Origin: Agapanthus africanus
Lineage: Eukaryota > Streptophyta > Magnoliopsida > Asparagales > Amaryllidaceae
Reading direction: 5' to 3'
DNA: 64,000 bases
NCBI GenBank assembly: GCA_030015575.1
Contig: CM057347.1
Location: 408,984,248-409,048,247 of the forward strand
Position 1 is the stretch's first letter. Each line of letters begins with the position of its first letter. Shown piece after piece: positions 23,774 through 33,555 of the stretch. Made by a program: the position numbers and the translations under genes. The notes beneath the pieces are model-generated. The model did not search any database, was not told where the DNA came from, and saw only the letters and a list, made by a program, of their open reading frames with translations.

Positions 23774-25319
23774 TGTCACGTCCCGAAAGTACGGAACATG
23801 ATCGGCACTTAGGCTACGAACGTCTCAAGGCGCACGTGCTCTAAGTAAGCCGAGCCCAGAAGTCCAAACCAAGAAAAGAAGTAGAGTGTAGGAAAACCAT
23901 TATGAGTCAACCAGCTAGCAACATAATATACAACGCCTAAACGCGAGGATCACAACAAAAAGGAAACTCCAACAACAAGAAATCCACAGAAATATAACAT
24001 GCGACTCTAAGGTCGAAAGAATAAATATCACTGGTCTCTATCTCAAATAAGTACATGTTTGGTTGATGGAACTTCTAGATACAACTGAAATATAATATAC
24101 AATGTATAATAATGGGTACGATACAATAAACCCACCTACTAGCAAGTCACCCGAAAGGAACAGTGCCCGCAAAAGTAATGAAACCCGTACGGCAACACCT
24201 GCAAGAAACTGGGGCACAACGGGGGTGAGTTGCCAACTCGTGAGTAGAAAAAGATCTACGAACAGAAAATCGCATGTATGACGCAATCCTAGGTCATACG
24301 ATCAAAATATATAATTCTCAAATATATATATAACCAGCAATCTATAACAAGACTAGGGAAAATATCTAACCCAAGTGTAAACCCATATGCCTGTGCCAGT
24401 GCATCAGGTGGCAATATATCATATGAATAATGTATGAATGCATGAAACAGAATACATGTACTGAAGAATACTGCTTTCATAAATTTGTGAGATTTTTGTA
24501 TTTTAAAATGAGGTATCATAATGAAATCAGTATAAAACAGTGCCTAGCATCGGCACAAAACATAAATCTCAATATCTCGATATCTCTGTATCACAATCTC
24601 TGTACCTCAATATCTCAGAATCTCAATGTCTCAATCACAATATTTAGGGCGCCGTCAGTCCAGACCGGCCTCTACCATCATCTCATGACCACGACGGTAT
24701 CCTCTGGATATCCGACGCGTCGGGTAATATCACCGGTCGGTCGTGCTCCCCTGCCAGGCTCAACGCCATCTCCTGCGATCTTCTTGCCCCGGGTTACCGC
24801 ACCGGGCCCACCATGTACCCGAAACGGTTCATCCGCCTCCTCGAATCGGGTCTCGAAATCCATCAGCAAAACTCATGGTGGACGACTCATACATCATGGA
24901 AAAACCGCATTTTTATTAAAAAGAAAAAGCAGTTTATATATATGTTTTGCGGTTTTCCTCCAAATCCAGAAAATCTCATGGAAATCCGAATCCAAATCAT
25001 CAATAGCATGTGAAATCATGAATATAAGCATGAGAATCCATGAATGCAGCATATAATGAATAACAGTATGCATGAAGTGACAAGTAATAACTACAATGTC
25101 GAGCTGGCATATAAGGCAAGCATACTAATATCATGTCACTACTAGCTAACAAGCTAAATCAAGCAATAATATTTTCTAAGTGTTCGTGACATGGCAATTA
25201 CCGATGAAGATGTGTGTGAGCCGGCAAATAAGTGTACGTGATACATACGCATCATATGTAATGGTGCTGGTATCCTAACAGCAGGATATCAATAATGGAA
25301 TATGAATCACAACAGTATG

Positions 25320-27487
25320 TGTTAGTGTATATGCCCTAGAGGCCATTACTGTATCATACTAGTTTGTATATTACTTAATGGAAGCTTGGGATATTCACCT
25401 TGTATATACAATCTTGCTCAAAATAGTAGTATGCTACTTGGTTTGTTTCTACTTCAATGTGTACATGTGTTTATTTTTGTATATCGCCTATACACATTAG
25501 TGGAGCCCTTAGGATCTTTGCTTGATTACCAGCGATGTGATGGCCGTCACACTAGTGGGGCTGGGTAATCTATAAGCATATCCTTATGCAGGTCCCTGGT
25601 CGCAGGACTATCGAGACAGGGCATCGATACTCCGGAGTAGACCAGCGCATGCGCTTCTCATCCCAGTGTGGGAGACGGTCTGTCCCACAGCCGTCAGTAC
25701 GTCGTACTTGAGATAGTATGCGGGTGCTCGTTAGGTTACGGGTACACTGGACAGGACTCGTCGGGAACTGATTAGTTGGTATTATGCCTATCGTCAGTTA
25801 TCAGTTCCCAGGTGACATGAGTACAGCTTAGTCCGCTGACTTGACACTGTCACTTCGCCTCGAGTGTGTTCCCACTGTACTTTGATCACTACCCTACCAC
25901 GGCTCAAAAGAGTCGTGCAAACAGGTAGTGGTTGGGTGCAGTCCCGAAGCACTTGGAGGCAGTGACGGTTAGACAGGATTCGTCTCTCCCGGTATTGAGG
26001 GTTGACATCGCGCTGTGTCTAGGAGAGCCATTACACGAGTAGTCCCTGGCCAGGGCACACGAGATATACTGGTGGGTTTCCAGTGTTATCTCAGGGTGTT
26101 TTGGGCTTCGCTCCGGCATGACTTGTACCGCTATTGGGGGACTGACGTTTACCGCCCCCTAGGCCCGCCATGCGATGTATCAGACGAACAGACCGGACTG
26201 TACGGAGAATGTCACACTCAGGCTCAGTAGGAGTTCAGATGGGTTTCGCCTCGTCGGTCTTCTTGTCGGCATTACCTGGGGACCGTTACGCACAGCTAGT
26301 GCCGCTTGCGGTCTGTGGTTAAACCCACTGCCAGCGTAGTGTCGAGTCTTTAGAGTCCCACGCAGAAAGCTTTTCGCCTTTAGGCAAAAGAGTAGAGGTC
26401 GCATGGTATTGCGACAGGTCGCATGGTTTTGCGACAGGGTTCGTTCACATCCGTGCACTTGTGCACGTACAGTGTCCGGACAGTTTACACTAGCGGGCTT
26501 TGGTTTAAGCCAGATCCTAGTGTACCTTTTGGGATTGGATTTATCCAGTTTGCATTCGTGTTCCTCGGAACGCGGATGCGGGTGTGTATGCACAGTTGAC
26601 AGGGAGGCAGTGGCAGCAGATTCTCGTTAGGGTTGTTGACAGTTGACCGTTGACTATTTGACTTTTTGCTCAACTCTAATGAGAATTTGATATGAGATTA
26701 ACTATTATATTAATTAAGTATTATGGTGACATGGTTGTTGACTTTTGTTGACTTGTTGACTTTTGTTGACTTGTTGACTTTGTTGACCGGTTGACTAGGC
26801 TTGACTAGTTGACCATCATGATAACCATAGCCATCATTTCATGGCAAAGACTTTTGTTTGCTTGCTCATTTGTGTAAAATGAGTGCATGAAATGATATGG
26901 TTATGGTTGCTTCAACCATCACATAAGACTTTTTTTAGTATGATGAGTTATCATGACTTTGGATTATGAGAGGGTGAGAGACAAAAGACTTGCTCATTCT
27001 TTCTTGCTCATTCTCTCTCTTGTTCTTGAGCTCTCTTGTTTTGCTCTCACCCTCTTGCTCTTTTTCCCTCTCTTTAATCTATGGTTCTCTTGTCTCATGA
27101 GTTGAGAATCAAGAACCATAGATAAAATCCCACACAAACTATTCTCTACTCATTCTAGTTCACAAGGTTTAGCAAACCGAGTGAACTAGTTTCTTCAAAG
27201 AACGAAGAAGGAGCCAAAGGTTGGAGCTTTCAGGTGGATCTATCTTCGGCGTACGGAGACGACGAGAAGAAGCCAATCCGGACCACCATCGGAGCTTGAA
27301 GACGAAGGAGTTCAAGATAAGCAAGGTATAACCCCCTAACCGAGTAGCTAGAAACTCGTAGTTAGGTTGTTAGATAGATGTTTAACCAAGATCCGGGTTT
27401 TAGGTCCATGTTACCACCTCCGTAAAAATCATTTTTTACCAAATTCCGCATTCCCGAAAGTACCGGGAGAGGTAGCATGGACTTACA
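25320..27487 (+). repeat. 5' LTR of the copia element
   Basis: Begins TGTTAGTGTATATGCCC and ends GCATGGACTTACA, 2168 bp. It contains a W-box cluster at 26632-26815 and two strong inverted repeats: CCATAGCCATCATTTCATG near 26825 against a complement near 26887-26910, and CTATGGTTCT near 27079 against AGAACCATAG near 27111. Confidence 0.95.
26632..26815 (+). promoter_or_regulatory. W-box (TTGAC) cluster in copia LTR
   Basis: Thirteen TTGAC cores on the plus strand within 184 bp: four at 26637-26662 and nine at 26731-26815, most followed by C or T (TTGACY, the WRKY recognition core). The second group is a regular array of GTTGACTTTTGTTGACTT units. The array also lies in the 3' LTR (about 34868-35050). 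WRKY control of the element is an inference from motif density. Confidence 0.6.
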
Positions 27488-27488
27488 G

Positions 27489-27501
27489 TGGTATCAGAGC
27501 C
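27489..27501 (+). other. Primer binding site (initiator tRNA-Met type)
   Basis: TGGTATCAGAGCC lies one base after the 5' LTR end. It is the usual PBS of plant LTR retrotransposons, complementary to the 3' end of initiator tRNA-Met. Confidence 0.9.
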
Positions 27502-29592
27502 TAGTTAAACTCTATCTAACATGTTAGCAAGTAACTAGAAGATCGATCAAAGAAAAAGTCCCGAAAACAAACCCCGAAATTCGAAGTTTCTGTCGATTTT
27601 TATACTGTTCAAAAGTTGATTATTTTCACACCTAAAATCGGCTCAGGCTTTTCTGTGAACACCCACCAAAATTGGTCCAACGATCGAGTCAAAGCGCCGC
27701 GGAAACGCGGCGAGAGCACGCTCCCGCCGCGGATCCGCGGCCGAGTTGACTCGGCCGTGGTCCATTTTTGGTGCAGTGTTCTTCTGGGGGTATTTTGGGA
27801 TTTTTGGAATATATATTTTCAACCCAGATTTTCCAGAACGAAAAATTTATTTTTGGGGTCCCGAAAATCCGTATTTTTGATCGAACTTCTAAAAGACTTT
27901 AGCTAACGGGTTTTTCTGTATTGTGATATTTGTATTGAACGTCTACTAATCGCTATATGTCGATTAGTGGGGGTTATACAAATCTGTGATCTGTAATGTT
28001 GCTGGAATGTGGATATGAATATGTTGGATTGTCGCGGGTGAATAGCCGGGGGTTGTGAGACGAGAGTTTTCTTTTCTTTCAATTCATGTAAATTTGTAAA
28101 TTGATATAATAATTATTTGTATGGCCGCACAACCGGGTCGGGGTTGTAGCCATCATTGTATAATTTCTTTTTACTGTTTTTGCTCCTAGGATAGACCTAT
28201 GGAGGGGGTGCACAAACTACCGGGTATGCCGAAGTGTCGAGTGGCCTACTCATGGAGATGAGGGAGGTTACTACGCTTCGGGTACTTGGCGGGTAGTTTG
28301 CCGCACCCGTAGGGGTCTTGGGTGGGGTATTTGGCTATTCACCGCGACCGTGTAATCTGTTTTTCGTTACAGGCTCGTGCGATTTACAGATTCCTAATAT
28401 ATCCAATGTATTCATCTGTGATCTGAAATGTTTATCATTGCAGTATATCTATATATGATATTATTTAGGCGTTGCTTATGTTTTACAGCCGCGCTAGCCC
28501 AGCCCCCGCTCTGTCGTTAGTTAAGTAACCTAACGGGTAATGACGGGGCCCCGTGGCGAATGCGAATGGCATAAGCGTACGTCATATTTTGGTTGTTTTC
28601 TGCAATGGTAGGATTAAATGATGGGACGCATTAAAAGAACTAATGCAAGAATATCACGCATTAAAAGAACTAATGCAAGATAATAACCAAGTTAAAGTCG
28701 TTGGAACACTTTCGAAAAACCACTCGGTTCTTTTCAAAACCAACTTTTAAATGCGGAGCTTGAGCCACTCCTTTTAAAAGCTATCTCGTTCCATCGACCA
28801 AATCAAGTTCACTACGTTCACGGTTTTGCCAAAACCATCCGTAGCCCTCCGTCGTTTCATATGAATAGTCAATAGTATTCAAGCTGTGTACGTTGGCCAA
28901 AGTCAAGGCACAGGGATTGGTAGCTATTGGGTGTTCATGTGTAGCATAGATAGATGCGTTGGTTTGGGACAGTCGTACTGCCATTTTGGCCAAAGTCAAG
29001 GGTAGGTACGGATGGATCCAAATTAACCTGGATAATGACGGGTAGAACTTGACATGTGACTTATGATATTTTGGCCAAAGTCAAGGTCATAAGAGCATGG
29101 GGCAAAAATCCACATCGGGAGTTTCATAAGTACTGAAACTTGCTAGATTTGCATACCATTTGGAGTGTGATGATTCTGGTAGGATTCCTTCAGTTTCGTC
29201 ACGCGATGATATTTGGATCTCGATCCTACTGTGAGTATATGCTACTCCTCGGGAAATTTCTCACTAAACGATCAATGCTATAAACCTAGTAGGTGCCTAG
29301 AAAGGTGTTAGCGGGGCTACGCCCCCAGGGAAAAGAGGTTCTTTAATTAAGGAACTTCGCGAAAGCGTTGGAAAACCTCCCTCGAAGTACCGACACCGGC
29401 CTGGCTGAACGGTTAAGCAAGTATTGTGCGGTGGGATTGATCCCGGCTAATTCTTCCTTTATGGTTTGAGGAGGGATTCGAGAAACTGTGGGAGCCATCC
29501 TGTTTAGACAAACTAAAAACCACTCTAAACTTGCAAGAGCATCATGCTGAGTGTTTCTTCTTCTCTCTCCTAATTGCAGCGACCAAATCGAC
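27502..29592 (+). other. Copia leader (untranslated region)
   Basis: About 2.1 kb between the PBS and gag with no conserved coding content. It contains a 30-bp tandem duplication (CGCATTAAAAGAACTAATGC at 28627 and 28657) and three copies of TTGGCCAAAGTCAAGG (about 28892, 28985, 29073). A frame at 27616-27906 has no family signature. Confidence 0.7.
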
Positions 29593-30429
29593 ATGACTGG
29601 ACTTAAGTTACTCCTAGATAAAAACAAACTGACAGGGCCAAACTACAAAGATTGGCTCAGGAATGTCAAGATAGCAATCACTTACGACAAGCTGGGGTAT
29701 CTTCTTACCACCAAAGCTCCCCCTGTCCCTGGTCGCACTTCCAGCGTCGCGGATAAAAAAATCTGCAAGACTTGGGAGATTGATAGCGCGAAGGCCAAGT
29801 GCCTCGTACTTACCTCGATGGACAACGAACATCAGAGGAGGCACGAGAATATGGGCCTTGAATCCATATTTCTCCATACAAAAGAACTGTATGGAGAGCA
29901 ATCACGTATCGCGAGATACGAAGCGTCGAAAAAGTTATTCTCGATAAAGATGGCCGTCGGATCATCAGTAGCCGAGCACGTGCTAAAGATGATCAGCTAC
30001 ATTGAGGAGCTCGCGGACCTAGGGACCACATTGGAGAGTGAACTCTATACGGATATAGTTCTCCAGTCCCTTCCTTCCACTTACGCCCAGTTCATACTGA
30101 ACTTCAACTTACAAGAAAAAGAGGTTGAACTTTCAGAGCCCCTCAACATGCTGAGGAGCGCAGAGGGCACCCTACAGAAAGGTAGGGAAACATCCACTTT
30201 GTTTGTAGGAGGATCATCTTCTTCTAGGTCCAAGGCGAAAGCCAAGGGAAAGAAGAAGAAAGCCCCCGCCAAACCAAGGGGCGGTGTTAGTAAAGTGGAT
30301 ACGAAGGAAAAAGCTAAAGCAACAAAGAAAGCGGGGAAGCTTGTGGATAAGGAAGAATGCTTCTATTGTCATAAAAAGGACACTGGAAGAATGATTGCAG
30401 GGCCTGGAAGGACAGAACACAGGAATTGA
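29593..30429 (+). CDS. gag: Copia gag (capsid/nucleocapsid), frameshifted at its zinc knuckle
   Basis: The start MTGLKLLLDKNKLTG is typical of plant copia gag (UBN2-type). Residues about 10-210 form the capsid-like region with NYKDWLRNVKIAI, YEASKKLFSIKM and LQSLPSTYAQFI. A basic SRSKAKAKGKKKK stretch precedes the nucleocapsid. The CCHC knuckle begins normally (CFYCHKK), but a one-base loss in a G run just after it (near 30379) puts the rest of the knuckle and the whole pol region in another frame. The frame ends at 30429 after 278 residues. Gag packages the RNA in cytoplasmic virus-like particles. In this family gag and pol are normally one frame, so the break is a defect, or an assembly error, rather than programmed frameshifting. 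Confidence 0.9.
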   Translation: MTGLKLLLDKNKLTGPNYKDWLRNVKIAITYDKLGYLLTTKAPPVPGRTSSVADKKICKTWEIDSAKAKCLVLTSMDNEHQRRHENMGLESIFLHTKELYGEQSRIARYEASKKLFSIKMAVGSSVAEHVLKMISYIEELADLGTTLESELYTDIVLQSLPSTYAQFILNFNLQEKEVELSEPLNMLRSAEGTLQKGRETSTLFVGGSSSSRSKAKAKGKKKKAPAKPRGGVSKVDTKEKAKATKKAGKLVDKEECFYCHKKDTGRMIAGPGRTEHRN

Positions 30430-30431
30430 AG

Positions 30432-33245
30432 CAGGTTGCAGCTTCAGCTTCAGGTGTGTATGTTATTGAAAACTGTCTTTCAATAAACTCTACTTCCTGG
30501 GTATTGGATACCGGATCAGGATCTCATATCTGTAATTCTTTGCAGGCGTTGAGAAACCGTAGGGTTTTGAAGGCAGGTGACATGACCCTCAGAGTTGCGA
30601 ACGGAGCTAGCATGGATGCTAAAGCCGTGGGGGACTATCACCTGGGAATGTCAGATGGACATGTTTTGGTTTTGCGTAATTGCTTTTTTGTACCCAACGC
30701 AACTTGTAATATCATTTCTGTATTTTTAGTTTCTAAAGAAGGTTATGAATTTGCGTTTGTAAGTAATGTTGTAAACATTCACCTTAATCAAGTTCTGATT
30801 GGGTCAGGTACATTGAGTAATGGTATATACGTATTGAACCAACCACAGATTTTCAATGTCCAGAATACACACAAAAGAACGTCTCCAGAAATAAATCAGA
30901 CTTTCTTGTGGCATTGTAGACTGGGTCACATCAATGAGAGAAGGTTGACGAAGTTACATACAGAAGGGTATTTGAATGCGTTCGAATATCAGTCGTATGC
31001 CACTTGTCAATCCTGTCTCAAAGGAAAGATGACAAAGACTCCGTTTACTGGACATGGAGTAAGAGCGAGCGAGCTCTTGGGACTCGTACACAGTGACGTG
31101 TGCGGTCCAATATCTACACATGCGCGAAGCGGCCATTCTTACTTCATTACTTTTACGGATGACTTCTCAAGGTATGGTTATGTCTTCTTAATGAAACATA
31201 AGTCCGAAGCCTTTGGAAAATTCCAGGAGTATAAGAATGAAGTAGAGAAACAGACCGGCAAAAGTATTAAGATTCTAAGATCGGATCGAGGTGGAGAATA
31301 CTTAAGTGCTAAATTCCTGGACTATTTAAAAGAGAACGGAATTCTCTCTCAGCTTACTCCTCCATACACCCCGCAACATAACGGTGTATCGGAAAGACGG
31401 AACCGCACCCTATTAGATATGGTGCGGTCCATGATGAGTAACGCTGAGTTACCGCGATCATTCTGGGGATATGCGCTAGAATCAGCCGCATACCTTTTGA
31501 ACCGAGTTCCCACTAAAACTGTGCCTACCACGCTATTTGAGATGTGGTGTGGGAAGAGACCCCATCTTAATCACATTAAGACATGGGGAAGTCCAGCTTT
31601 TGTCAAAAAGCAGCATGCGGACAAGCTCGAGGCACGCTCAGTACTGTGCAAGTTTGTGGGATATCCAAAGAATTCCAAAGGATATTTCTTCTACTGCAAA
31701 GAGGAACAAAAAGTTCTTGTTTCTCGTCATGCCCACTTTCTAGAACACCAGTTCTTAGAGAAGGAAATAAGTGGGAGCGCAGTAGAACTGGAAGAAATTC
31801 CAGAACCACGGACTATTACTGAAAGTTTAGTGGAACCAGAGGGTTCGAAAGAACAGGACATTCCTACGCCGCTCCGCAGGAGCAGTAGGCAGACTCATCC
31901 GCCCGAGAGATACTACGGTTTTCTCATAGACGGGGATAGAGAGGATTGCATCATAGATTATGATGAGCCTACTACCTTCCAGCAGGCCGTTCAGAGCGTT
32001 GACTCAGTGAAATGGCTGGATGCAATGCGGACCGAAATGGAGTCCATGTACACCAACAAGGTATGGACGTTGGACATTGCTCCAGACGGAGTAAAACCCG
32101 TAGGATGCAAGTGGATCTTCAAAAGGAAGATTGGTGTAGATGGACAGGTTGAGACCTATAAAGCTAGGCTGGTAGCAAAGGGTTTTCGTCAAAGACCTGT
32201 CTTGGACTATGACGAAACCTTTTCTCCAGTAGCCATGCTGAAATCCATTCGGATCCTTCTTGCCATTGCTGCCTTCCACGATTATGAGATCTGGCAAATG
32301 GACGTAAAGACAGCTTTTCTAAATGGAAATTTAGAGGAGTGTGTCTATATGGACCAGCCAGAGGGTTTCATTCAGAGTGGGAGCAGCGGAAAGGTGTGCA
32401 AGTTGCTTAAGTCCATCTATAGACTAAAGCAGGCATCGCGGAGTTGGAACATCTGCTTTGATGAGACGGTCAAAGAATTTGGCTTTATCAAAAATCCAGA
32501 TGAACCATACATCTATAGTAGATTTGTAGCGAGAACTGTAGTATTCCTCGTTTTATACGTGGATGACATTCTCTTAATAGGAAATGACATTCCTATGCTA
32601 CAATCTGTCAAGGGGTTCTTGTCGCACAGGTTCTCCATGAAAGACCTGGGTGATGCCTCATACATCCTGGGGATCCGGATCCATCGTGATAGATCCAAGA
32701 GGATATTAGGACTTTCACAGTCCAGGTACATCGACACCATACTGAAAAGATTCAGTATGGAAGATTCCAAGCGCGGTAACCTACCGGCTTGTCACGGGAT
32801 CACCCTCTCTAAAGAGATGTCTCCCAAGACTGATTTGGAGAGGGATCGCATGTCTATTATACCCTACACTTCTGCGGTAGGCTCTATAATGTATGCGATG
32901 TTGTGTACCAGACCGGATGTAGCTTATGCACTGAGTGTGGTAAGCCGGTATCAGTCAAACCCTGGGGAGAAACACTGGATAGCGGTAAAGAACATTCTCA
33001 AGTACCTGAGAAGGACTAAGGAGATGTTCTTGGTGTATGGCGGAAAAGACCTCCAGATCGAGGCCTTTGCTGACTCCAGCTTCCAGAGTGACAAGGATGA
33101 TTCCAAGTCCATGTCGGGTTTTGTCTTTACCCTCAATGGAGGGGCGGTGTGTTGGAAGAGTTCCAAACAAGAACCGTTGCAGACTCGACGATGGAAGCGG
33201 AATACATCGCTGCATCTGATGCCGCAAAAGAAGCTGTCTGGATGA
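30432..33245 (+). CDS. pol: Copia pol: protease, integrase, reverse transcriptase, partial RNase H
   Basis: The open frame has no ATG at its start and is the continuation of gag after the frameshift. Counting from 30426, domains are: aspartic protease DTGSGSH (residues 28-34), integrase zinc region (HCRLGH at 163-168, CQSC at 194-197), integrase core with D224 (HSDVCGP), D287 (SDRGGEY) and E323 (GVSERR), a DD(36)E arrangement, RT with KWIFKRK (562-568), QMDVKTAFLNG (624-634) and the catalytic YVDD (711-714), then the first half of RNase H (FADSSFQSD). IYRLKQASRSWN replaces the commoner IYGLKQASR. The frame is lost near 33173, where one base is missing in an A/C run, and RNase H resumes in another frame at about 33180. 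Confidence 0.95.
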   Translation, partial: QVAASASGVYVIENCLSINSTSWVLDTGSGSHICNSLQALRNRRVLKAGDMTLRVANGASMDAKAVGDYHLGMSDGHVLVLRNCFFVPNATCNIISVFLVSKEGYEFAFVSNVVNIHLNQVLIGSGTLSNGIYVLNQPQIFNVQNTHKRTSPEINQTFLWHCRLGHINERRLTKLHTEGYLNAFEYQSYATCQSCLKGKMTKTPFTGHGVRASELLGLVHSDVCGPISTHARSGHSYFITFTDDFSRYGYVFLMKHKSEAFGKFQEYKNEVEKQTGKSIKILRSDRGGEYLSAKFLDYLKENGILSQLTPPYTPQHNGVSERRNRTLLDMVRSMMSNAELPRSFWGYALESAAYLLNRVPTKTVPTTLFEMWCGKRPHLNHIKTWGSPAFVKKQHADKLEARSVLCKFVGYPKNSKGYFFYCKEEQKVLVSRHAHFLEHQFLEKEISGSAVELEEIPEPRTITESLVEPEGSKEQDIPTPLRRSSRQTHPPERYYGFLIDGDREDCIIDYDEPTTFQQAVQSVDSVKWLDAMRTEMESMYTNKVWTLDIAPDGVKPVGCKWIFKRKIGVDGQVETYKARLVAKGFRQRPVLDYDETFSPVAMLKSIRILLAIAAFHDYEIWQMDVKTAFLNGNLEECVYMDQPEGFIQSGSSGKVCKLLKSIYRLKQASRSWNICFDETVKEFGFIKNPDEPYIYSRFVARTVVFLVLYVDDILLIGNDIPMLQSVKGFLSHRFSMKDLGDASYILGIRIHRDRSKRILGLSQSRYIDTILKRFSMEDSKRGNLPACHGITLSKEMSPKTDLERDRMSIIPYTSAVGSIMYAMLCTRPDVAYALSVVSRYQSNPGEKHWIAVKNILKYLRRTKEMFLVYGGKDLQIEAFADSSFQSDKDDSKSMSGFVFTLNGGAVCWKSSKQEPLQTRRWKRNTSLHLMPQKKLSG

Positions 33246-33541
33246 AGAAGTTCTTGAAAGAACTTCAGGTGGTTCCGTCCATTGTTGATCCAATACCTCT
33301 GTATTGCTACAACAACGGGGCTATAGCTTTAGCGAAGGAACCCAGGTCCCATCAGAGATCCAGGCACATCTTGAGGCGGTATCACCTGATCAGGGAGATC
33401 GTAGATCGCCAGGAGATCGAGGTTCGGAGAGTCGCTTCAGAAGATAACACTGCAGATCCATTCACCAAGGCCCTGCCCCAGACTCAGTTCGAGCGGCTGA
33501 TCGAGATGATAGGTCTTCGATACGCCAGTACATGGCCTTAG
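33173..33541 (+). CDS. Copia RNase H C-terminus, separated by a frameshift
   Basis: The reading frame holds DSTMEAEYIAASDAAKEAVW, then CYNNGAIALAKEP and RHILRRYHLIREI, the expected RNase H end of copia pol (catalytic DSTxxAEY motif and the HI/H-helix region). It ends with TAG at 33541, 14 bases before the 3' LTR. It is in the -1 frame relative to the upstream pol frame because of a one-base loss just before it, so it is not expressed as part of pol in this copy unless the indel is an assembly error. Confidence 0.9.
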   Translation, partial: TVADSTMEAEYIAASDAAKEAVWMKKFLKELQVVPSIVDPIPLYCYNNGAIALAKEPRSHQRSRHILRRYHLIREIVDRQEIEVRRVASEDNTADPFTKALPQTQFERLIEMIGLRYASTWP

Positions 33542-33544
33542 TGC

Positions 33545-33554
33545 AAGTGGGAGA
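33545..33554 (+). other. Polypurine tract of the copia element
   Basis: AAGTGGGAGA, one base before the 3' LTR. This is the plus-strand priming site. Confidence 0.8.
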
Positions 33555-33555
33555 T

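Noticed and set aside
26180-26593. 137-residue minus-strand frame present twice (26180-26593 and 34416-34829)
   Set aside because: It is duplicated because it lies in the two copia LTRs; it has no recognisable domain, and LTRs of this family are not known to encode protein.
30379-30432. Programmed frameshifting between copia gag and pol
   Set aside because: The shift falls inside the zinc knuckle, cutting off its last Cys, and no slippery site is seen; a one-base loss is simpler.
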